The notes under the pieces: model-generated | The model's input: only the letters and a program-made list of their open reading frames with translations | Told to the model about the DNA's origin: nothing | The model's database searches: none | Origin: Alphaproteobacteria bacterium | GTDB taxonomy: Bacteria > Pseudomonadota > Alphaproteobacteria > Rs-D84 | NCBI GenBank assembly: GCA_017642565.1 | Contig: JAGCOU010000004.1 | Coordinates: forward strand, 1-9,093 | DNA: 9,093 nt | Direction of reading: 5' to 3' | Shown here: one piece after another, positions 1 to 5,221 of the stretch | Layout: the number at the start of each line of letters is the position of its first letter | Numbering within the stretch: the stretch's first letter is position 1 | Position numbers and translations under genes: made by a program

Positions 1-31
1 CAGCAGGGGTGTTTTGTTTCCTTGTGCTCGA

Positions 32-664
32 TTAACGAGAATAGAATTCGACGACCAATTCAGGTTGCATTTGCACTGGATATGGAACGTCTTCAAATGC
101 AGGTACACGAGTAAATGTTGCTGTGAAATTAGCACTATCTACTGTGATGTAATCTGGGAAGTTACGTTCGCCAGATTCCAAAGCCAACACTACCAAAGGC
201 ATTTGTTTGGCTTTTTCACTTACTGTGATAACATCACCTGGGTTAACGCGATAAGACGCGATTTTAACGCGTTTGCCGTTAACATAAATGTGACCGTGGC
301 TTACCAATTGACGTGCAGAAAACACTGTTGGTGCCAATTTAGAACGATATACAACAGCGTCAAGGCGTCTTTCCAACAAACCAATCAAGTTTTCAGGTGC
401 GTCACCTTTCATATTTTCTGCTTCTGCATAATATGCATGGAATTTCTTTTCGCCAATATTACCATAATATCCCTTCAAAGTCTGTTTAGCGCGCATCTGT
501 TTTGCGTAATCAGAAGAAGAAGAACCACGAGAAGTTGGACCGTGTTGTCCAGGTTTATATTTTCTTTTGTTAAATGGGGATTTAGCCTGACCCCAAAGAT
601 TAACGCCAAGTGAACGTCCAATCTTTAATTTGCGTGTGCTACGTTTTGCACCAGCTCTAGCCAT
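32..664 (-). CDS. rpsD: 30S ribosomal protein S4
   Basis: S4 is a primary 16S rRNA-binding protein that nucleates assembly of the 30S body. In several bacteria it also represses translation of its own mRNA. The 210-residue product is full length. The N-terminal RNA-binding region includes GVNLWGQ (residues 20-26) and the KYKPGQHG stretch (35-42). The S4 RNA-binding fold spans about residues 97-160, with LLERRLDAVVYR and HGHIYVNGKRV as landmarks. There is no cysteine, so this is the zinc-free (C-minus) form; MARAGAKR and GVNLWGQ look like the alphaproteobacterial version. The start is supported by AAAGGA seven bases upstream of the ATG. The gene is monocistronic here: an intrinsic terminator lies upstream, with a promoter and long leader in between. 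It is not in an alpha operon with rpsM, rpsK and rpoA within this window. Confidence 0.98.
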   Translation of the reverse strand: MARAGAKRSTRKLKIGRSLGVNLWGQAKSPFNKRKYKPGQHGPTSRGSSSSDYAKQMRAKQTLKGYYGNIGEKKFHAYYAEAENMKGDAPENLIGLLERRLDAVVYRSKLAPTVFSARQLVSHGHIYVNGKRVKIASYRVNPGDVITVSEKAKQMPLVVLALESGERNFPDYITVDSANFTATFTRVPAFEDVPYPVQMQPELVVEFYSR

Positions 665-774
665 TTTATTATCCTTTTAGTTTTTGGTTTTTATTGTGCC
701 GAACATTTGACAGACACCTTATTTCAAATGGGACCAAAAGACACCACTGATTATTCAGGTCTGGCTATCCAGCA
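665..774 (-). promoter_or_regulatory. rpsD 5' leader, possible S4 autoregulatory element
   Basis: The predicted rpsD transcript has about 110 nt of untranslated leader, far longer than the leaders of its neighbours. In transcript order it holds a short hairpin CTGG/CCAG (772-761), a second CTGA/TCAG (758-747), and a third with a perfect 7-bp stem CATTTGA (730-724) and TCAAATG (710-704) closing a 13-nt loop. The hexamer GGTGTC occurs twice (745-740 and 718-713). The second copy lies in the large loop and could instead pair with GGCAC just downstream (700-696), giving a mutually exclusive fold. The ribosome-binding site AAAGGA is at 677-672. S4 is known to bind leader RNA in other bacteria. That this leader does so is inference, and I do not recognise a named Rfam family. 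Confidence 0.45.
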
Positions 775-780
775 AGGCAT

Positions 781-808
781 ATTCTATATATTTTTTTAAG
801 AAAAGCAA
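781..808 (-). promoter_or_regulatory. Putative rpsD promoter
   Basis: TTGCTT (808-803) and TAGAAT (786-781) are separated by 16 bases, giving a predicted transcript start near 774. The -35 box overlaps the T-tract of the preceding gene's terminator, so rpsD is probably transcribed independently. The match is moderate and the AT-rich setting weakens it. Confidence 0.45.
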
Positions 809-833
809 GAAAAATCCGCATGTTCTGCGGATT
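809..833 (-). terminator. Rho-independent terminator of the small gene / RNase J transcript
   Basis: A perfect 8-bp stem, AATCCGCA and TGCGGATT with a 5-nt loop, begins a few bases after the stop codon of the 838-1164 gene. On the minus strand it is followed by a run of T ending TTTTTC. It separates the RNase J region from rpsD. Confidence 0.85.
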
Positions 834-837
834 AAAA

Positions 838-1164
838 TTATTTAGTGTTTTGTTGAAGTTTATACATGAATATACATTTTTTCATTTTGTTTGCCCAATG
901 TTTTGCGGCTAATTTTCCCCAATTGATTATACCATATCCAACAAAAGGAAAAAAATACCACACTGTGTTTGTGCCATTAATATCTGCGCGTTGATAGATA
1001 ATTTGCGAATCTAAATGTCTAGGGCATGGTACATTTTTACCATTAAAAACAACTTCTACCTTATAGCCTGCGAGACCCTTGTCAGGGTTACAGTAACTTT
1101 TGATATCGTTAACTTTTATCGGGGCGGCATATTTGTTCGCATATTTGTTCATAGATTTTGTCAT
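838..1164 (-). CDS. Conserved-looking small protein of unknown function, downstream of RNase J
   Basis: I do not recognise this 108-residue protein. It is basic and begins MTKSMNKYANKYAAPIK. It has three cysteines, an aromatic stretch VWYFFPFVGYGIINW in the C-terminal half and a lysine-rich tail. I see no signal peptide, and no clear membrane span beyond that short aromatic patch. The open frame extends upstream to an ATG at 1230 (130 residues), only 3 nt after the RNase J stop. I prefer the ATG at 1164 because AAAAGG sits seven bases before it and a near-consensus promoter occupies the first part of the upstream extension; no comparable ribosome-binding site precedes 1230. Read-through from RNase J is likely as well, since no terminator separates them. 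An intrinsic terminator follows the stop. Function is unknown. The neighbourhood weakly suggests RNA metabolism, but that is only adjacency. Confidence 0.6.
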   Translation of the reverse strand: MTKSMNKYANKYAAPIKVNDIKSYCNPDKGLAGYKVEVVFNGKNVPCPRHLDSQIIYQRADINGTNTVWYFFPFVGYGIINWGKLAAKHWANKMKKCIFMYKLQQNTK

Positions 1165-1198
1165 ACTGAAACCTTTTCTTCTGTTTTTCTTTATGTTC

Positions 1199-1226
1199 TT
1201 TATAGCACGGTTTGCATATTTGTCAA
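1199..1226 (-). promoter_or_regulatory. Promoter for the 838-1164 gene, just past the RNase J stop
   Basis: A perfect -35 box TTGACA (1226-1221) is followed after 16 bases by TATAAA (1204-1199). Transcription would start near 1192, giving a leader of about 28 nt that contains AAAAGG (1177-1172) seven bases before the ATG at 1164. This arrangement is the main reason for choosing the shorter start of that gene. Confidence 0.6.
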
Positions 1227-1233
1227 ACATTTT

Positions 1234-2979
1234 TTATTTCAACACAAAATGAACGCTGTATTGAGGTTTTTTGTCTGCCCCCAGTGATGCACGGATGACT
1301 TTGTTTGCGGCAACCTGTACTGCTTTATGTAAATTATCATGAGATTTACGTTCTGTTTTGGTCAGGTTATCAATCGCATTAGTGATTTCAATTTGAATTT
1401 GGCGTTTCATAAAACCTGTGTCATCAGATTCAAATATGCCAGCACTTGAAACCTCTGGCACGCCTTTCAAGAAACCTTTCTTGTCAATTGGTAATGTGAC
1501 GAATATAGCGCCGTTCGAAGCAATCTTTTTGCGGTTTTTATAAACTTGGTCGTCTGTGCTGCGTTCTGTTTCGCCTTCCATAACAATATAGCCCGTGGGG
1601 ATGCTTTCGCAAACATAAGGTTCTTCGCCGTCTTTCAACGCAATCATATCGCCATTATGGACAATCATCATGTGTTTAGCGCCACCGCGTTCCATCGACA
1701 TTTTGCCGTTTAACATTTCACTGATATATTCACCGTGCATTGGGATAGAAACCTGGGGATGAACCATATCATAGAATTTTTCAAATTCAGGTCTTCCTGC
1801 GTGTCCGCTGGCGTGAACATTGTTTGTATCAAATATAGTGTGTGTTTTGATACCCATGCGCGCTAATTTGTTATAAAGATAAGATACATCTTGTTCGCGA
1901 CCTGGAATAATAATCGCACTGAACACAACTGTATCAGTTGGCATCAATTTTAATTCTTTTACATGGCCGTTACAAAGACGTGTTAACATAGCGTATTTTT
2001 CACCCTGGGAACCAGTTAAGAAAATCGCTTGCTTTTCAGCAGGTAAATCTTTGATTTCGTCAAATGTATAAACATCGTCTTCGTTCAAATAACCGTATTC
2101 AATCCCAATTTCACGAAATTCTGGCAGTCCAACATAAGGCACTGGGTTAGGATTGCTGCGTTCTTTGATTGCGGCAACCCGTCCTGCGGCACGTGCTGCT
2201 TCGCTGAACATTTTTATGCGAGCCAAACTTCTAGAATATCCAGTGACGAGAACACGACCAGGTGCTTTCTTCATAATTTCAGTCAAAGTATCACGAACCT
2301 GGGTTTCAGTCGTTTGAGGCGTTTGTCTTTCGCTGGAAGTAGAATCACAAACGCATGCCAACAGTTTTGGGTCGCTGCCGATTTCTTTTAATCTGGCATA
2401 ATCTGTACCTGGTTCAATAGGGTTGTCATCATTAAAAGTCCAATCGCCAGTATGTAAGATTTTGCCCGCAGGTGTTTTGATGATTAACATTTGTGCCTCT
2501 GGTACAGAATGTGAAACATGGAAAGTTTCAACCACAAATGGCGACAGGTCTAATTCCGCGCCAGCTGCATCAAATTCGATAATATCTTTTTCTGGGTTGT
2601 AATCCATTTCGATACCATTAAATGTTCTGCGTAAAATTTCGGCTGGAAAACGTGTGCAATAAATAGGTTTTCTAAACTTTGGCCAAATATATTTTAATGC
2701 GCCAATATGATCTTCGTGTCCATGAGTCACAACGAAAGCAACAACATCTTTTTTATGTTTTTCAAGCCATGTTGTGTCGCAATATTGAACATCTCCTGCG
2801 CCAATTTCTTCTTCTAGAAAGCCCATACCACAGTCAACAACCAGATATTTACCCTTGTATTTATAGACATACATATTTTGACCGACATGTTCCAGACCGC
2901 CCAAAGCCATAAAATATATTTTGTCATCGTTGGTTTCGCTTTCTTGATTAGTATTTTCTGCCACTTTTACTTTTACCAT
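1234..2979 (-). CDS. rnj: Ribonuclease J (metallo-beta-lactamase / beta-CASP nuclease)
   Basis: RNase J is a zinc-dependent endonuclease and 5'-3' exonuclease. It matures rRNA 5' ends and degrades mRNA in bacteria that have it, including many alphaproteobacteria. The 581-residue product is slightly longer than the usual ~555, with an acidic, Asn/Glu-rich N-terminal extension of about 20 residues. Metal-binding motifs are intact: HGHEDH at 86-91, HVSH at 154-157, and HTGDW at 176-180 with its aspartate. The beta-CASP part includes DSTSSER, TGSQGE and VHASGHA, and PMHGE follows near residue 420, as expected for RNase J. The C-terminal ~100 residues match the position of the RNase J dimerisation/KH-like domain. 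The start is backed by AAAGGA six bases upstream. It is transcribed divergently from the membrane-protein gene at 3103, and the small 838-1164 gene follows immediately. Confidence 0.96.
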   Translation of the reverse strand: MVKVKVAENTNQESETNDDKIYFMALGGLEHVGQNMYVYKYKGKYLVVDCGMGFLEEEIGAGDVQYCDTTWLEKHKKDVVAFVVTHGHEDHIGALKYIWPKFRKPIYCTRFPAEILRRTFNGIEMDYNPEKDIIEFDAAGAELDLSPFVVETFHVSHSVPEAQMLIIKTPAGKILHTGDWTFNDDNPIEPGTDYARLKEIGSDPKLLACVCDSTSSERQTPQTTETQVRDTLTEIMKKAPGRVLVTGYSRSLARIKMFSEAARAAGRVAAIKERSNPNPVPYVGLPEFREIGIEYGYLNEDDVYTFDEIKDLPAEKQAIFLTGSQGEKYAMLTRLCNGHVKELKLMPTDTVVFSAIIIPGREQDVSYLYNKLARMGIKTHTIFDTNNVHASGHAGRPEFEKFYDMVHPQVSIPMHGEYISEMLNGKMSMERGGAKHMMIVHNGDMIALKDGEEPYVCESIPTGYIVMEGETERSTDDQVYKNRKKIASNGAIFVTLPIDKKGFLKGVPEVSSAGIFESDDTGFMKRQIQIEITNAIDNLTKTERKSHDNLHKAVQVAANKVIRASLGADKKPQYSVHFVLK

Positions 2980-3003
2980 TTTTAATCCTTTGTTTGTGTG
3001 AAT

Positions 3004-3032
3004 ATAATACGATTATCAAAGTATAAAATCAA
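3004..3032 (-). promoter_or_regulatory. Putative RNase J promoter
   Basis: TTGATT (3032-3027) and TATTAT (3009-3004) have a 17-base spacer. The predicted start near 2997 leaves a leader of about 18 nt carrying AAAGGA (2991-2986), six bases before the ATG. The leader is unstructured, so the RNase E-like long-5'UTR autoregulation is not suggested here. Confidence 0.5.
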
Positions 3033-3050
3033 GAGAAATACAAATAGGCA

Positions 3051-3078
3051 TTGACAAAGCGACACTTTGTGTTATTCT
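3051..3078 (+). promoter_or_regulatory. Promoter of the 3103 gene with embedded palindrome
   Basis: A perfect TTGACA (3051-3056) and TATTCT (3073-3078) are separated by 16 bases; the start would be near 3085. Between the boxes lies the inverted repeat ACAAAG-N5-CTTTGT (3054-3070). A second one, CTTTTGT-N4-ACAAAAG (3077-3094), covers the -10 box edge, the predicted start and part of the ribosome-binding site AAAGGA (3091-3096). These could be operator half-sites, though part of the second is simply the Shine-Dalgarno sequence. Confidence 0.5.
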
Positions 3079-3102
3079 TTTGTCAAAACAAAAGGATAAC
3101 AG

Positions 3103-3906
3103 ATGTATACCCCTAAAACTGTATTAAATAACCAAATAGAAAAAGAAAACAAATTTGTTTCGCCAATGCGTAATTTTTTTGATGATCCAAAAGAATATAC
3201 TAACTTTAACAATGAATTTATTAAATCTGATTATGATTTTGTTCGCTATCAAAACAGAGAAAAAATCGGTAAAACAACCGACAAACCATTAAAAGATATT
3301 TTAAAGCATATTAAAAAGCTAGACTATGTTCTTGTCCTTGGTATTGCTTTGACATTAGGGGGAATGACCTACAGTGCTACAAATTATTATTTAAGCCCAA
3401 AGAAAGTTACAAATCAACGGACAAGACAAATAGATATTGCTTTGATAACAACCTTGGTCGTCTTGTTGAGTTTAGTTATGGGCACAGGCAGTTTTGTGAT
3501 GGCTTATCGCGAAAAAGACATAAACGAAGTTGAAAAAATTTATAACAGATTAACAATTCGTTTGTTTGATGCGTTTAAAGAAATTGATTCTAGTTTAGAT
3601 AAAGATTTGTTTGAAAAATGTAATCCAGATATGGCACAGGTTATTACTGCATTGTTGATTGCTAATATGAAAGACGCGGACGTTAAAGAATTAACAAAAC
3701 TCGCAAATAAAATCAGCAAACAAATTGAAGAATCTCCGGATTTTACACTTAAAGAATACACAGCAGAAATGAAGCAAGCGTTGAATATTATCACAAATGC
3801 TTTGATTAAAAATCCTGATTTGTGCGCTGCGATTTCATCAACATTCAAAGGTAATATGCCGATGACAATTAATTTAAGCAAACAAAAAATTCAAAAACAA
3901 AAATAA
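3103..3906 (+). CDS. Hypothetical two-helix inner-membrane protein
   Basis: I do not recognise a family for this 267-residue protein. It has a hydrophilic, Asn/Lys/Asp-rich N-terminus of about 70 residues without a signal peptide. Two hydrophobic helices follow, at about 74-97 (YVLVLGIALTLGGMTYSATN) and 110-135 (DIALITTLVVLLSLVMGTGS), joined by a short basic loop. The remaining 130 residues are charged and predicted helical, ending in a Lys/Gln-rich tail. The likely topology is a membrane hairpin with both ends in the cytoplasm, by the positive charges around the helices; this is inference. The start has a good ribosome-binding site (AAAGGA, six-base spacer) and its own promoter. The gene is monocistronic, with a terminator directly after the stop. 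It shares its upstream region with RNase J, which proves nothing about a shared job. Confidence 0.8.
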   Translation: MYTPKTVLNNQIEKENKFVSPMRNFFDDPKEYTNFNNEFIKSDYDFVRYQNREKIGKTTDKPLKDILKHIKKLDYVLVLGIALTLGGMTYSATNYYLSPKKVTNQRTRQIDIALITTLVVLLSLVMGTGSFVMAYREKDINEVEKIYNRLTIRLFDAFKEIDSSLDKDLFEKCNPDMAQVITALLIANMKDADVKELTKLANKISKQIEESPDFTLKEYTAEMKQALNIITNALIKNPDLCAAISSTFKGNMPMTINLSKQKIQKQK

Positions 3907-3908
3907 AA

Positions 3909-3937
3909 CAACCGACCTTTTGGTCGGTTTAATTTTA
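3909..3937. terminator. Bidirectional intrinsic terminator between the 3103 gene and tRNA-Arg
   Basis: A perfect 8-bp stem, AACCGACC (3910-3917) and GGTCGGTT (3922-3929), closes a TTTT loop. On the plus strand it is followed by TTAATTTT. On the minus strand it is followed by GTTTTATTTTTG, so it can end both the membrane-protein transcript and the prfB/tRNA transcript. Confidence 0.85.
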
Positions 3938-4014
3938 TGGCGCACCCAGTGCGAGTCGAACGCACAGTCTTTGCCTTCGGAGGGCAATGCATTATCCAGT
4001 TATGCTATGGGTGC
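3938..4014 (-). tRNA. tRNA-Arg, anticodon CCG
   Basis: The 77-nt minus-strand sequence folds into a complete cloverleaf. The acceptor stem is GCACCCA/TGGGTGC, with discriminator G and a genome-encoded CCA. The D stem is GCAT/ATGC with a loop containing GG and an A in the position-20 region expected for arginine tRNAs. The anticodon stem is TTGCC/GGCAA around the loop CTCCGAA, giving anticodon CCG (plus-strand 3978-3980). The T stem is GTGCG/CGCAC with loop TTCGACT. It reads CGG codons. It lies 19 nt downstream of prfB on the same strand, so it may be co-transcribed with it as well as from its own promoter. Confidence 0.97.
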
Positions 4015-4025
4015 ATGTGAAATAC

Positions 4026-4054
4026 ATTATACATTATTGTGACAACATTGCCAG
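4026..4054 (-). promoter_or_regulatory. Possible own promoter of tRNA-Arg inside the prfB 3' end
   Basis: A perfect TATAAT (4031-4026) lies in the 19-nt prfB-tRNA gap. CTGGCA (4054-4049), within the last prfB codons, is placed 17 bases upstream. Transcription would begin near 4019, leaving a 5' leader of about 5 nt for RNase P. The -35 match is only four of six. Confidence 0.45.
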
Positions 4055-5105
4055 CATAAAATCATCTAAATCACCGTCCAATACTGCGGCAGAATCTGTT
4101 TTTTCCACATTCGTTCTAACATCTTTGACCAGTTGATAAGGGTAGAGCACATAGTTGCGTATTTGACTGCCCCATTCGATCTTCTTTTGGGCTGCTTTGG
4201 CAGCGTCTTCTTCGGCTGCGCGTTTTTCCATTTCAAGTTCATATAACTTAGACCGCAACATCTTCATAGCCATGTCGCGATTTTGAAGTTGGCTGCGTTC
4301 GTTCTGGCAAGTCACAACGGTATTTGTCGGGATATGCGTGATACGCACAGCAGAATCAGTCTTGTTAACATGTTGCCCGCCAGCCCCACTTGCACGATAA
4401 GTGTCAATTCTTAAATCTTTTTCGTTTATATCAATTTCAATGGAATCGTCTATATCAGGCCACACGTCCACAGAGGCAAAACTGGTTTGTCTTTTTCCGT
4501 TGGCATTAAAAGGAGATATGCGAACCAATCTGTGAACACCGATTTCATTTTTAAGCCACCCAAAAGCGCGTTCGCCAGATATACGAAAAGTGACGCTTTT
4601 TATGCCAGCAACATCGCCTTCGTGTTCTTCGACTGTTTCGATAGTAAACCCGTGTCTTTCGCACCATCTAGTATACATACGAGCCAGCATTTGTGCCCAA
4701 TCTTGCGCTTCTGTTCCGCCAGCACCAGATTGAATAAATAGAAAAGCGCCATTGTTGTCCATCGGGTCGCTAAACAAAGTAATAAATTTAGCCTTGTGTG
4801 CAACATCGCCCAATTCTGCAATGGCTTTGTTAATATCTTCGTCTTCGGGAGACAGTTCATACAAATCACAAAGGTTTTTGTATTCGTTTTCGAGACTTGT
4901 TAATTCAGCCAATTGTTTTTCGAGATTAGATTTTTTCTGTAAAATACCACGAGCATAATCGGGGTTGTCCCACAAATCTGCTTTGTTAGAAATTTGAGTA
5001 AGTTCTTCTATTTCTTTTTTAATTTTTTCCGGGTCAAAGAAACCCCCTTAACGAAGATATATCGTCACGGATAGTTGTCAAAATGTCGTTGTTTATGACT
5101 GTCAT
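4034..5105 (-). CDS. prfB: Peptide chain release factor 2, expressed by programmed +1 frameshift
   Basis: RF2 recognises UGA and UAA stop codons in the ribosomal A site and triggers peptidyl-tRNA hydrolysis. The ATG at 5105 opens a 23-codon zero frame, MTVINNDILTTIRDDISSLR then GFL, that ends in an in-frame TGA (5036-5034). A +1 shift at CTT-TGA continues as DPEKIKKEIEELTQISNKAD into the main frame, for a 356-residue protein, normal for the family (E. coli 365). The stop-recognition tripeptide SPF is at about 197-199 and the catalytic GGQ at 242-244, within RASGAGGQHVNKT. The residue equivalent to E. coli 246 is alanine, the common, more active form, unlike the threonine of E. coli K-12. The main frame alone appears to start at a TTG at 4975, but that codon is an internal leucine. 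No Shine-Dalgarno precedes the ATG. The gene is divergent from the secreted-protein gene at 5222, and tRNA-Arg follows it. Confidence 0.97.
5033..5048 (-). promoter_or_regulatory. prfB programmed +1 ribosomal frameshift site
   Basis: The site reads AGG GGG TTT CTT TGA C on the minus strand. It has the internal Shine-Dalgarno-like AGGGGG, a three-base spacer, the slippery CTT codon and the poorly terminated UGA followed by C. It matches the well-known E. coli site except that TAT is TTT. Low RF2 lets tRNA-Leu slip on CUU-U and continue in the +1 frame, so RF2 limits its own synthesis. Confidence 0.97.
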
Positions 5106-5111
5106 GCTCAA

Positions 5112-5139
5112 AATATACCAGGTTATTTATTTAAATCAA
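5112..5139 (-). promoter_or_regulatory. prfB promoter, predicted leaderless transcript
   Basis: TTGATT (5139-5134) and TATATT (5117-5112) are spaced by 16 bases, with TG one base upstream of the -10 box (extended -10). Only six bases separate the -10 box from the ATG, so transcription should start at or next to the A of the start codon. This fits the lack of any Shine-Dalgarno sequence. Confidence 0.6.
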
Positions 5140-5168
5140 CTTTTTTGTGTTTTTTGATTAAACTTATG

Positions 5169-5197
5169 TTGCGTTTTATTTACGAATATGATAAAAT
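5169..5197 (+). promoter_or_regulatory. Promoter of the 5222 secreted-protein gene
   Basis: TTGCGT (5169-5174) and TAAAAT (5192-5197) have a 17-base spacer. Transcription near 5204 would leave a short leader containing the ribosome-binding site GAGAGGG (5208-5214), seven bases before the ATG. Confidence 0.6.
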
Positions 5198-5221
5198 AAA
5201 ACATAACGAGAGGGAAAATTT

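Noticed and set aside
1..31. Possible half of a terminator: CAGCAGGGGTG followed by a T-rich stretch at the left edge.
   Set aside because: It could be the right arm of a hairpin for a gene to the left, or the left arm of the rpsD terminator, but the partner arm is outside the window and cannot be verified.
14..613. A 199-codon open frame on the plus strand, antisense to nearly all of rpsD.
   Set aside because: The protein is Cys/Phe-rich with no recognisable domain, lacks a ribosome-binding site, and mirrors a highly conserved ribosomal gene. It is a shadow frame.
1234..2979. Metallo-beta-lactamase as an antibiotic-resistance gene.
   Set aside because: The beta-CASP motifs, length and C-terminal domain identify RNase J, an RNA-processing enzyme.
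4034..4975. RF2 read as a 313-residue protein starting at TTG 4975, or as a frameshifted pseudogene.
   Set aside because: The upstream sequence continues RF2 homology into the other frame through an intact programmed frameshift site. The TTG has no ribosome-binding site and is an internal leucine codon.
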